From assembly GCA_002338385.1 (NCBI GenBank), contig DDIE01000037.1, positions 17,044 through 26,756 on the forward strand: DNA of 9,713 nt, in the 5' to 3' direction. The notes under the pieces were generated by a model, which had not been told where the DNA came from, searched no databases, and saw only the letters and a program-made list of their open reading frames with translations. This stretch comes from Proteobacteria bacterium UBA1858 (GTDB lineage: Bacteria > Pseudomonadota > Gammaproteobacteria > UBA4575). The position numbers and the translations under genes were made by a program. Shown one piece after another: positions 1 through 8,500 of the stretch (its first letter is position 1; every line of letters begins with the position of its first letter).

Positions 1-91
1 CACACCATTCAGCCCAAAAATCAATAATGACTATGGCGTTATTCTGGATAGTTGCATTAAAGTTTTCTGAGGTCAGTTCAATAGTTGCCAT
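1..91 (-). CDS. Thioredoxin family protein, N-terminal 30 residues (cut by window edge)
   Basis: Only the first 30 codons lie in the window. They read from an ATG at 91 and end in the motif DFWAEWC (residues 24-30), with the first base of the next codon being G. This is the strand and helix leading into the thioredoxin active site W-C-G-P-C, so C30 should be the nucleophilic cysteine. Thioredoxins reduce disulfides in cytosolic proteins and are recharged by thioredoxin reductase. No signal peptide is seen, so a cytosolic location is likely. The start is supported by AAGGAG at 104-99, 7 bases upstream. It is the last visible gene of the minus-strand cluster, 36 bases after the LON-domain gene. 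The N-terminus (MATIELTSENF) looks more like the thioredoxins often seen as accessory paralogues than like E. coli TrxA, so I give no symbol. The second active-site cysteine is outside the window and unverified. Confidence 0.88.
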   Translation of the reverse strand, partial: MATIELTSENFNATIQNNAIVIIDFWAEWC

Positions 92-98
92 AGTTATT

Positions 99-104
99 CT
101 CCTT
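99..104 (-). promoter_or_regulatory. Ribosome binding site of the thioredoxin gene
   Basis: The minus strand reads AAGGAG here, 7 bases before the ATG at 91. It is the strongest Shine-Dalgarno match in the window and fixes the start of the truncated gene. Confidence 0.8.
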
Positions 105-119
105 GCTGGTTATGGCAAT

Positions 120-138
120 ATCTGAAGTCAGCTCAGAT
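120..138 (-). other. Intercistronic hairpin across the stop codon of the LON-domain gene
   Basis: ATCTGA (138-133) and TCAGAT (125-120) form a perfect 6-bp inverted repeat with a 7-base loop on the minus-strand transcript. The stem can be lengthened by pairing CAAT with ATTG across a 2-base bulge. It spans the TGA stop at 130-128. No run of T follows, so it is unlikely to be an intrinsic terminator. It could mark mRNA processing or stability, or be chance. Confidence 0.3.
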
Positions 139-727
139 TGCCCTTGGATAGGTAATATTCCGCCTCTTGCAAAATATCTTGCAAATAATTCAGGCGGATG
201 AGTGGATAGTCGATCTCAAGAATACGTTGTTTATGCGCTAATTCAAATGGCAAATATTCAGCCATCCGCGCGCCCACCCATTGGGCACTGGCCAGTTTAT
301 GTTCCTGATTTGCGTAGGCACCACCCATTTTTTGGGTGATCAATGGAATGATTTTAGACCATTCAAGAAAACTGTCTGGCAGACTCTCATCAGGCTCTTC
401 GGGGATCGTCTCTGTAGTGACCAAAATCAATTCGTTAGCGTCTTGAGTGGGCTCACTGATCATTACCCGCCGCGTGCCTCTAGCGGTGATCCCTAACAGA
501 CCATCAGGCATGGTTTCAAAGTCTATAATTTCACAGGCCGTACCAACCCAGGACGAGTCAGCGGCTTGTTTCAGAGTCTGATTTTCATCCAGACTGCAAA
601 CAACGAATTCCTGCTGATTCTTAGCGCAATCGCGCACCATCTGCAAATAACGAGGCTCGAATATTCTCAGAGGCAAAATGCCCGCTGGGAAAATAACCAG
701 ATTGAGGGGAAATAATGGTAACTGCAT
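128..727 (-). CDS. Stand-alone LON substrate-binding (Lon N-terminal) domain protein
   Basis: This 199-residue protein opens with LPLFPLNLVIFPAGILPLRI followed by FEPRYLQMV. That is the hallmark of the Lon N-terminal domain (PUA-like beta fold, residues about 1-110), with GLLGITARGTRRV (about 76-88) as another typical stretch. The remainder (about 115-195) is mostly helical. There is no AAA+ ATPase (no Walker A or B) and no Ser-Lys protease domain, so it cannot be a Lon protease. In full-length Lon this domain recognises unfolded substrates. Small proteins with only this domain are common in proteobacteria, often labelled peptidase S16, and their function is not well established. The start ATG at 727 has GGAG at 738-735, 7 bases upstream. 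The gene follows mpl by 43 bases and precedes the thioredoxin gene by 36, suggesting co-transcription. A substrate-binding or chaperone-like role is inference. Confidence 0.9.
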   Translation of the reverse strand: MQLPLFPLNLVIFPAGILPLRIFEPRYLQMVRDCAKNQQEFVVCSLDENQTLKQAADSSWVGTACEIIDFETMPDGLLGITARGTRRVMISEPTQDANELILVTTETIPEEPDESLPDSFLEWSKIIPLITQKMGGAYANQEHKLASAQWVGARMAEYLPFELAHKQRILEIDYPLIRLNYLQDILQEAEYYLSKGNLS

Positions 728-731
728 CGTA

Positions 732-765
732 TGTCTCCAGCGTTAGACTTACCCAAATAGAGACA
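732..765 (-). promoter_or_regulatory. Possible hairpin hiding the ribosome binding site of the LON-domain gene
   Basis: In the mpl to LON-domain gap the transcript carries TGTCTCTA (765-758) and TGGAGACA (739-732). They can pair as an 8-bp stem with one G-U pair around an 18-base loop. The 3' arm contains GGAG (738-735), the Shine-Dalgarno sequence for the ATG at 727. If it forms, the stem would lower translation initiation of the LON-domain gene relative to mpl. The pairing is seen in the sequence; the regulatory effect is inference. Confidence 0.35.
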
Positions 766-770
766 AATGA

Positions 771-2132
771 TTATTGATTGGTTTGAGCTTGCAGTGCTGT
801 GATTAACTTCAAGCACAAGCCCTCAAAACCGCCATTACTTAAGATGAGTACATTGTCTCCGGGTTCAAGATACGCTAATAACTGCAGAACTAAATCATTA
901 ATATTATTTTGTATCATACAGTCTAACCCCGTCAGAACCTGATTCAGCGACCAGTCGAGCTGGCCGGTGTCGTATGCGAATACTTTATCTGCGCTGGACA
1001 GTGCCGCTTTTAAGGCGCCAACATGGGAGCCCATTTGCATTGAATTTGAGCGTGGTTCGAACACCACGATCAGTCTATGCTCAGGATAATGCTGGCTGAA
1101 GCTCTCCAGCGTACAGTGTATTTCAGTGGGATGATGAGCGAAATCATCATATACGGTAATGCCCGCATACTCGCCCTTGTTTTCTAGTCGACGTTTAACC
1201 CCTGAGAATTGCGCCAGTGCTTCTCCAGCGACGTCAGGCGAGACTCCCACATGTCTGGCGGCGGCCATCGCAGCCACAGCATTCATTGCATTGTAGCGGC
1301 CCAGCTGCTGAAATTGACAATGAATATTATGCTGTTGACCAACGCGCACATCAAATTCTGTCTGACCGACTCGCGTCTGCAGCTGCCAGTCATGCGCAGG
1401 TAGACTGCCAAAGGTTTCCTGTTCTGACCAGCACCCCATAGCCAATAGTTCGGCTATATTTTCATCCTCGCCATTGACAATCAGTTTGCCGCTGGCTGGG
1501 ACTAATTTGATAGCATGATGAAATTGTTTTTGAATATCGATTAAGTCACGAAAAATATCAGCATGATCAAACTCCAGATTATTGAGTATCAAGGTACGTG
1601 GCTGGTAATGCACAAACTTTGCGCGCTTATCAAAAAAAGCGGTGTCGTACTCATCTGCTTCAATGACAAAAAATGGCGGCTCGCCAAAACGGGCTGACTG
1701 ATTGAAATTATTGGGCACCCCACCAATCAAATAGCCTGGTTGTAAGCCGGCATACTCCAGTATATGGGCCAACATACTGGCCGTAGTAGTTTTACCATGA
1801 GTGCCAGATACAGCAAGCACCCAGCGATCCGATAACACATTTTGCCTGAGCCATTGTGGCCCAGAGAGCATGGGTATCTGGCGCTCGAGCATCGTCTCGA
1901 TAACGGCATGGCCGCGGGTCATTACATTGCCAACCACGATACAGTCAGGATTTAAATCCAGTTGCTGGGCAGCAAAACCTTCGATCAATTCAATACCAAT
2001 CGTCTCCAGCTGAGTGCTCATAGGTGGATAAACATTCAAATCAGAACCGGTCACATGATGACCCATTTGTTTGGCAATGCTGGCAATGCCGCCCATGAAA
2101 GTGCCGCAGATGCCCAGAATATGAACATGCAT
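771..2132 (-). CDS. mpl: UDP-N-acetylmuramate:L-alanyl-gamma-D-glutamyl-meso-diaminopimelate ligase
   Basis: Mpl is the cytosolic murein-recycling ligase. It joins the recovered tripeptide L-Ala-gamma-D-Glu-meso-DAP to UDP-MurNAc with ATP, returning it to peptidoglycan synthesis. The 453 residues match the usual family length of about 450-460. Visible motifs are the N-terminal UDP-binding Rossmann loop HILGICGTFMGG (4-15), the Mur ligase P-loop GTHGKTTT (110-117), NNLEFDHADIF (184-194, metal and nucleotide site), GRYNAMNAVAA (278-288), the Mpl-typical YDDFAHHPTEI (328-338) and FEPRSNSM (358-365). MurC shares this architecture, but the GTFMGG start and YDDFAHHPTEI with FEPRSNSM favour Mpl, as does the position away from a mur/fts cluster. 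The ATG at 2132 lies 2 bases after the stop of the membrane-protein gene. Its Shine-Dalgarno is weak (CGGA), so translation is probably coupled to that gene. All catalytic motifs are intact. Confidence 0.95.
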   Translation of the reverse strand: MHVHILGICGTFMGGIASIAKQMGHHVTGSDLNVYPPMSTQLETIGIELIEGFAAQQLDLNPDCIVVGNVMTRGHAVIETMLERQIPMLSGPQWLRQNVLSDRWVLAVSGTHGKTTTASMLAHILEYAGLQPGYLIGGVPNNFNQSARFGEPPFFVIEADEYDTAFFDKRAKFVHYQPRTLILNNLEFDHADIFRDLIDIQKQFHHAIKLVPASGKLIVNGEDENIAELLAMGCWSEQETFGSLPAHDWQLQTRVGQTEFDVRVGQQHNIHCQFQQLGRYNAMNAVAAMAAARHVGVSPDVAGEALAQFSGVKRRLENKGEYAGITVYDDFAHHPTEIHCTLESFSQHYPEHRLIVVFEPRSNSMQMGSHVGALKAALSSADKVFAYDTGQLDWSLNQVLTGLDCMIQNNINDLVLQLLAYLEPGDNVLILSNGGFEGLCLKLITALQAQTNQ

Positions 2133-2134
2133 AG

Positions 2135-2647
2135 CTAAATTCCGAGCAAACCGATGACAGTCACCATAACAATAGTACTGACGAATGAGTAACCTAGACT
2201 GATCAAGGCACCCACCGACAATGTAGATTCAGTGGCATGGCGTATGATATGTGCATGCACCAACACCACCCATGAGAAAATTATGAAAAATGCAACTGAG
2301 GCAAATTCTGTCAGCGTCTTGGTATCCGGCCCCTGCATCAGATTCTGGGTGGCTACACCAATGACACTATTCAAGATCACCCCCGCACCCAGCATGGCAT
2401 TGAGTGTCTGATGAATACGCTCAGGCTTGGCAGATAGCATCACCCGGATAAAAACAATCAAAAAAATCAGATCGATGAGACTGTTGGCCATACTGCGTGT
2501 CATATCATAGAAGACCAGCGATTTAGCTGTGGCGCTCAGCAGAAAAACCAGCAGTAAGATTTTCTGCAGGGTAGCGGAAGTAGGCCCGTCCTGAGGCTTG
2601 CTTTTAAGCAGCGTGAGGTGGGTGTAGTAACTGATCGTTGCAAGCAT
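2135..2647 (-). CDS. Uncharacterised five-helix inner-membrane protein
   Basis: I do not recognise this protein as a characterised family. The 170 residues (counted from the ATG at 2647) contain five likely membrane helices near residues 30-47, 53-71, 82-100, 115-132 and 144-168. There is a short amphipathic N-terminus and no signal peptide. The N-terminal segment carries KPQDGPTSATL (about 17-27) just before the first strong helix. A basic loop AKPERIHQTL follows helix 2, and HAHIIRHATEST follows helix 4. No catalytic or metal-binding motif is evident; the histidines HAHIIRH near helix 4 are the only cluster. A five-helix layout of this size could resemble Yip1-type proteins, but that is a guess. 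An alternative TTG start at 2653 overlaps the ligA stop. I prefer the ATG because GGA lies 9 bases from it but only 3 from the TTG. It is tightly packed between ligA and mpl (2-base gaps), so its translation is probably coupled to both. Confidence 0.82.
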   Translation of the reverse strand: MLATISYYTHLTLLKSKPQDGPTSATLQKILLLVFLLSATAKSLVFYDMTRSMANSLIDLIFLIVFIRVMLSAKPERIHQTLNAMLGAGVILNSVIGVATQNLMQGPDTKTLTEFASVAFFIIFSWVVLVHAHIIRHATESTLSVGALISLGYSFVSTIVMVTVIGLLGI

Positions 2648-2649
2648 AG

Positions 2650-4656
2650 TCAATCATCCAGTAGTGCTAAAAACATTTCTTCGGTCATCACTTCAACCCC
2701 TAACTTTGTCGCCTTATGTAATTTTGAACCTGCTTTATCGCCGGCAATTAAAGCACTGGTATTTTTTGAAATACTACTGCTGACCTGAGCCCCTAAAGCC
2801 TGCAACTTACGCTTGGCCTCATCCCGGGTCATGCTTGTCAAAGAGCCCGTCAGGACATAACTCTGACCCTGCAAGCGGCCCTCAGACTGCACGGCACGGC
2901 TTAATTCAGGCCAGTGCAGGCCTTTATCTTCCCGCAGGCGCTGAATCATTGCCCGATTTTCGGCCTGCGAAAAATAGGCGCGTACATTCTGCGCGACTAC
3001 CGGCCCGACATCTTGTACGCACTCGAGGCGCGCCTGATCAACGGTCATTAATTCTTCCAAGGTAAACGTTTCGGCTAGCGCCTGTGCGGTTGCTTCACCC
3101 ACTTCCCTAATACCTAGAGCATAAATGAATCGTGCTAACGTTGTCGCTTTGCTGGCCTCAATAGCATGCAACAATTTGACTGCTGACTTTGCGCCCATCC
3201 GATCTAGCGCAGCCAGAGTCTGTTGATCAAAATCATACAATTGATCGAGTTGGTAGACTAAACCTTTTGCGACAAACTGTTCTATCAACTTATCGCCCAA
3301 ACCGTCAATGTCCATCGCACTGCGAGACACATAATGCTTGAGCCCCGCTTTAAGCTGAGCCGGACAAGCCAGCCCAGCAACACAGCGGGCCACCGCTTCA
3401 GTCTGTGAACGTATCACATCCGCGCCACATTCAGGGCATTGGGTAGGCAGTACAACTCGCTCACTGCCCTGCACACGACGCTCCATAACCACCCTCAATA
3501 CCTCAGGAATAACATCACCAGCGCGACGAACAATCACTGTATCACCAATCCGAACATCTTTACGCTCGACTTCATCCATATTATGTAGAGTGGCATTACT
3601 GACTGTGACACCACCCACAAACACTGGCTGCAACTTGGCTACAGGCGTTAATGCGCCCGTTCGACCAACCTGAAATTCGATCTTCTCTACAATGGTGAGT
3701 TCTTCCTGGGCTGGGAATTTATGCGCCGTTGCCCAGCGCGGAGCACGCGCCACAAAGCCTAACTTTTGTTGCATGCTCAGCATATCTGCTTTGTACACCA
3801 CACCATCGATTTCATAATCGAGCGTGGCGCGTGCGTCCTGCAACTGTTGGTAATAACGCCAACACTCATCCACACCAGTGACACGCTTAACTAATGGGCA
3901 GACGCGTAAACCCCACTGTTTGAATTGCTGTAGGATTGCGTAATGACTGGTGGCTAACTCTGCGCCAGTATGGACACCGATCCCGTAACAAAACAATTCT
4001 AATGGTCGCTGCGCAGTTAATTGCGCATCCAACTGGCGTAAGCTGCCTGCTGCGGCATTGCGTGGATTAACAAATTCTTTTTGCTGCTTACTGCGCGCCT
4101 GACGATTGAGCTGGGCAAATCCGGAACGCGACATAAACACCTCAGCGCGCACTTCTAGGCGAGTAGGCCAGTCACTGCCAAGTAATTTCAGTGGCACACT
4201 CCGAATAGTGCGGACATTAGTCGTGATATCTTCTCCGGTAGTGCCGTCTCCACGAGTGGCAGCACGCTGCAAGCGGCCATCAACATAGAGCAAACTCACT
4301 GCTAAACCATCCAATTTAGGCTCGGCGCTATAGACGATCGGAGTGGCATCATGTAAACGATCTTTGAGGCGTTTATCGAAGGCCTGTAACTCCTCTTGCG
4401 AGAAGACATTACTCAGTGACAACATCGGCAAGTCATGCTGAACTTGTTTGAAACTCTCTAGAGGGGTGCCCGACACACGCTGAGTAGGTGATTGCGCTGT
4501 CAATAGTTGCGGATGCTGTGTTTCCAATGCGAGTAATTCACGCATCAGTCGATCATATTCTGCGTCCGGCACACTGGGATCGTCCAATACATAGTATTGA
4601 TAATCATACGCTTGGATCTGGTTACGTAATTGTTCAATCCGATCAGATATTGACAT
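2650..4656 (-). CDS. ligA: NAD-dependent DNA ligase
   Basis: LigA seals nicks in duplex DNA during replication and repair, using NAD+ to adenylate its active-site lysine. The 668 residues are the normal length and all domains are present. They are the Ia NMN-binding domain (about 1-70, with YDYQYYVLDDPSVPDAEYD); the adenylation domain with the catalytic KLDG (K114), RGDGTTGED (135-143), NPRNAAAGSLRQLD (197-210) and YEIDGVVYK (281-289); the OB fold with VGRTGALTPVA (330-340) and NATLHN (354-359); the zinc finger with cysteines 407, 410, 425 and 431; helix-hairpin-helix repeats (about 450-560); and a C-terminal BRCT domain (about 593-668). The ATG at 4656 gives the conserved short N-terminus, but no clear Shine-Dalgarno precedes it. 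It lies 35 bases after zipA, the same neighbour order as in Pseudomonas. No essential residue is missing. Confidence 0.98.
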   Translation of the reverse strand: MSISDRIEQLRNQIQAYDYQYYVLDDPSVPDAEYDRLMRELLALETQHPQLLTAQSPTQRVSGTPLESFKQVQHDLPMLSLSNVFSQEELQAFDKRLKDRLHDATPIVYSAEPKLDGLAVSLLYVDGRLQRAATRGDGTTGEDITTNVRTIRSVPLKLLGSDWPTRLEVRAEVFMSRSGFAQLNRQARSKQQKEFVNPRNAAAGSLRQLDAQLTAQRPLELFCYGIGVHTGAELATSHYAILQQFKQWGLRVCPLVKRVTGVDECWRYYQQLQDARATLDYEIDGVVYKADMLSMQQKLGFVARAPRWATAHKFPAQEELTIVEKIEFQVGRTGALTPVAKLQPVFVGGVTVSNATLHNMDEVERKDVRIGDTVIVRRAGDVIPEVLRVVMERRVQGSERVVLPTQCPECGADVIRSQTEAVARCVAGLACPAQLKAGLKHYVSRSAMDIDGLGDKLIEQFVAKGLVYQLDQLYDFDQQTLAALDRMGAKSAVKLLHAIEASKATTLARFIYALGIREVGEATAQALAETFTLEELMTVDQARLECVQDVGPVVAQNVRAYFSQAENRAMIQRLREDKGLHWPELSRAVQSEGRLQGQSYVLTGSLTSMTRDEAKRKLQALGAQVSSSISKNTSALIAGDKAGSKLHKATKLGVEVMTEEMFLALLDD

Positions 4657-4691
4657 GATGAGTGGATGCAGGACTTTGATGAATTATATGG

Positions 4692-5501
4692 CTAGCTGAG
4701 TGTCGATAGTCGTGCCACTCTCAGGCCGAACAACTGCACCTGTTCTTTGTAATGCGACAGCGCCTGAGTGGTGACTGGATTATGATCTTGATCCAACAAG
4801 TCAGCATTCAGGAAGGTAGCCAATCTGTGGGCATGTTCACACATGATATTGAATGCTTTGAGGCTATCCTCAGGCCCAGGCAATTGCAGCACCATGGTCA
4901 GTCCACGGGTAGTAAAGTCAGCCATTAGAGTGGGATCGAAACTGCCTGGCTGGAACATATTCAAGACACAATACACGCTGTGTTTTTTAGCAAGCCGCTG
5001 GACGTTGTAGTGATAACCCCCCATGTCCCCGAATTCCAAGTCTAGCTCAGTCATCATCTGCTGTATCATTGGCCCAGTGAAATCAGCTTGCGGCTTGGCC
5101 ACCACATGCAGCACGATGAGTAGCTCCCGCGCCTGATCAGGTTGCCCATCAGGAGCACTGGCATGGGTCGATTTGGGTGTGTCAGCATGCGTGGCCTTAT
5201 CCTGTCTGGCTGCCCGATCTTGCTGCGCAGCGTGCACCCGCTGACTGATTTTTTCCGCGCGTAATGATTGACTGACATGCTGAAACTCTGAGCGCAAATC
5301 ATCTGGCAAATCTTCTTTTGCATCACGCGCTGGCATGGTCAGAACATCTTCAATGTCTGCACTGAAATCCTGATCTTGTTTGGTGATACTGTTGGCGACA
5401 ATATCTTTACTGTTTGCGCGATACCAGACAATAAAAACAATAATAACAATGACAGCAACAACGATTAGAGCAATGCGTAATTCTAATGCGCTGATCATCA
5501 T
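4692..5501 (-). CDS. zipA: Cell division protein ZipA
   Basis: ZipA anchors FtsZ to the inner membrane at the division site. This 269-residue protein has the expected layout: a very short N-terminus, one hydrophobic membrane helix (about 9-27), a charged and glutamine-rich linker (about 30-122), and a C-terminal FtsZ-binding domain (about 125-265). The C-terminal domain shows FGDMGGYHYN (157-166), NMFQPGSFDP (181-190) and DFTTRGLTMVLQLPGP (195-210), which align with FGDMNIYHR, NMVKPGTFDP and DFTTPGVTIFMQVP of E. coli ZipA. The protein is shorter than the E. coli one (328 residues) because of the linker, which also lacks the usual long proline-rich run. The first of two adjacent ATGs (5501) is chosen because AGG sits 7 bases upstream. 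The gap to the smc stop is 2 bases, so translation coupling to smc is likely. Confidence 0.95.
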   Translation of the reverse strand: MMISALELRIALIVVAVIVIIVFIVWYRANSKDIVANSITKQDQDFSADIEDVLTMPARDAKEDLPDDLRSEFQHVSQSLRAEKISQRVHAAQQDRAARQDKATHADTPKSTHASAPDGQPDQARELLIVLHVVAKPQADFTGPMIQQMMTELDLEFGDMGGYHYNVQRLAKKHSVYCVLNMFQPGSFDPTLMADFTTRGLTMVLQLPGPEDSLKAFNIMCEHAHRLATFLNADLLDQDHNPVTTQALSHYKEQVQLFGLRVARLSTLS

Positions 5502-5503
5502 GC

Positions 5504-8500
5504 TTAGGCCTGATTGACCCCTGCCAACTCGGCGGCGGCATCAATATCGACGGAGACCAAGCGTGATACACCCGGCTCGTTCATAGTGACTCCCAGCATG
5601 TGATCGGCATAGGCCATGGAGCTCTTGTTATGGGTAATAAAAATAAATTGAACGTGCTGACTCATGTCTTTCAGCAGATCGCAGAAACGTCCCACATTGG
5701 CATCATCCAGCGGCGCATCAACCTCATCCAGCAAACAAAACGGTGCTGGATTGAGTTCAAAAATAGCTAATACCAAGGCCGCGGCAGTGAGTGCTTTTTC
5801 GCCACCGGAGAGTAATTGGATAGAAGATACACGCTTGCCTGGCGGACGCGCCATAATCACCACCCCTGCGGTCAACAAATCATCACCCGACATTTCCAGA
5901 TAGGCTTTGCCACCTGGAAACAGGCGTGGATACATGCGCTGGATGTGGCTATTGACCAAATCAAATGTTTCCTTGAAGCGTTCCTTAGTCTCTCGGTCTA
6001 TCTTGCGTATGGCGGTCTCCAGCGTCTCTAGGGCTTTGATCAAATCTGCGTCTTGCGCAGCCAGATATTCTTTACGTTCACTTTGTTCTTTGAATTCGTC
6101 TATTGCGGCCAGGTTAATTGATCCCAGACGTTTAATCTTGTCTTCAGTGTGAGTGACTTTTTGTTGCCAATCACTAGCACTCGCCTGCTCAGGCATTGCA
6201 TCGATCAGCACCTGCAATGACCACTCATACTGATCTAGTTGTTCCTGCAGCGTTTGCATGCGTACCGTCAACTCCTGCAATTTCATACGCTGTTGATTGA
6301 GTCTCTCACGCTGCTCGTTAATCTTATTATCAGCCGCTAGACGCTGCTCATCTTTGCTGCGTATATGCGCCTCAATCGTTTCAACCTGCTTGCGCGATGC
6401 GAGTAGCTGAGCTTCAACATGTAAGCGTTGCTCCAGGGATTGCTGTAACGATTCGGTATGCACCGCGATTGGCTGCGCGCTCTCGTCGATCAGCTTGGTC
6501 AAATCTTCAATTCTTTGCTGCAGCTCGCCGTGCTGGATTTGCAAGCGACTGGCAATAGACACTGAGGTCGCAGCACGCGTTCGACACGTCTCAATTTCAA
6601 GTTGCAAGGCATGCCGTCGCTCTTGCAGCTGACTGGCCTGTTGTTTCTTAGCGTCAAACTCAGAGACAACGTCTTGCTTATCTGCCAGTAAGGTCTGTTT
6701 GCGTGCCTGTAGACTGGTTAGATTCGTTTGTGCTGAATCACGCCTGAGCAAGGCTTGTGCTTTTTGTTGCTGATAATCGGCGCATTGCTTTTTAGCTTCT
6801 TCGATAAACGTACGCAGTTGTGTATCACGCTGTTGCCAGTGCTCCAGCCCTGTTTTTGTTCTGGCCAATTCAGCTTGTTGCTCGGCGTGATCCTGAAAAA
6901 CTGTGTTATATGTTTGTTGCGCCTCATCACGTGCTGACTCTAAGTCAGTCAGTTCCGCCAACGCCTGTCTATGTGTGTTATTGAAGCGCTCAATATCGGT
7001 CTCCATGCGTGCCAGTTGAGCTGTTAAATCGACGATCTCTGCCTTACGACTTAATACTCCTTCACTAGCACTTGCAGCATTTGAGTAGCGCACCCAGTAT
7101 TGACCAAACCAGACACCGTCTGCGGTAATCACCGACTGCCCAGGTTGGAGCTGCTGGCGCATACTGAGCGCATCAGCCACGTCATTAGCGAGTAAGATTT
7201 GTTGTAGTTGAGTGACGATAGCCAGATCAGTTTTAATCTTTGCCGCCAAGGTGCCCGGGGCCGTGCGTCCATCCTGACTGCTATGTTTTTGAAAAAAGGT
7301 CACGCTGCCTTTTGCTAATTGTTTGAGTTGCTTGGCAGCATTCTCAATATCATCCGTACACAGCGCATCAAGAAAACCCTCGAGTACCATTTCGGCAGCC
7401 CGCTCCCAGCCGGATTCAACACTGATGTGATCCGCAAGTCGCTGCAGCTGTGTGTATTGATTATCGCTCAGCCATTGTTGCAGCTCCTGACCTTCCCCTT
7501 GCAGAGCCGCGTCCTGCAATGCCTGTAAGGTGGTTAAACTACTCTGTGCCTGTTGTTGCTGTGCTTTAGCTGCATCCAGTTGTTGTGCATGAGTATCAAT
7601 CTTTACCCGTGCATCAGTAATTGATTGCTGCATATGATCAAGGGCTAACTGGCATTCATGCATCATTTTTTCATGCCCTGTAACGTGTTGCTCTAGGGCA
7701 TGCAGATCCACCTTAGTTTCATTTTGCATGAGCTCAGCATGTTCCGCCTGATAGCGCATCTCGCGCTCCTGTAAACGCGCTATTTCCTGATCAACGAATT
7801 CAATTTTTTGATTATGCATCTCAACTTGATGGCTGGGTTCATTGCTTTCTTCGATCAAGTCATCCCAGGCTTGGCGCCATAACTTCTCGGCCTGTTCCGC
7901 GCTCAACACGGCCTCACCCATTTGCTCACACTCAGCACTGATCGCAGCTAAGTCGGTCTGCATAGTATCTATCTGCTGATCAAACTGGCGTTGTGCCTGT
8001 TCTTGCTGAGTCAGATCCTGCTGTAAACTAGCCAGATTACGCTCAATTTGATCACGTTCTTGCTGATGTCTTTGCTTAGTTTCATTGGCATGTTGAATGG
8101 CCTGTTCCAAGCGCGAGATATCGGCCCCTATCTGATAGTACTCACCCTGCACCGTGGTCATGGTCTCATTGGCTTGCGCATGTTGTTGGCGAGTACTTTC
8201 CAGATCGGCTTCGGTCGCACGCAGTTCAGCGATAGTCTGTTCTAATTGAGTGTCTTGTGTGTCGACTAACTGCTGTTGCTGACTGGCTTGTTCAGCCATA
8301 GCATGCAAGCGCAAGACAATCAGTTCAGCTTGTGCGCGACGTTGTTCGGCTTTCAATACTTTATAGCGCTCGGCGGCAGCGGCTTGGCGTTTGAGCTTAG
8401 TAATCTGTTTATCGACTTCCTCGATTAAATCATGCAATCGATCCAGATTTTCACGGGTGTGTCGAATACGATTTTCGGTTTCTCTGCGGCGCTCTTTATA

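Noticed and set aside
281..496. Plus-strand open frame opposite the LON-domain gene
   Set aside because: It lies wholly antisense to a gene with clear family motifs, has no ribosome binding site I can see and resembles no protein family.
1209..1441. Two overlapping plus-strand open frames opposite mpl
   Set aside because: Both are antisense to an intact mpl with all its motifs, and their translations are low-complexity shadow sequences.
771..2132. MurC (UDP-MurNAc:L-alanine ligase) instead of Mpl
   Set aside because: The N-terminal GTFMGG, YDDFAHHPTEI and FEPRSNSM motifs in this combination and the lack of mur/fts neighbours fit Mpl better.
5066..5326. 86-codon minus-strand frame inside zipA
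   Set aside because: It overlaps zipA in another frame. zipA has the expected domains there, and the alternative product looks like nothing known.
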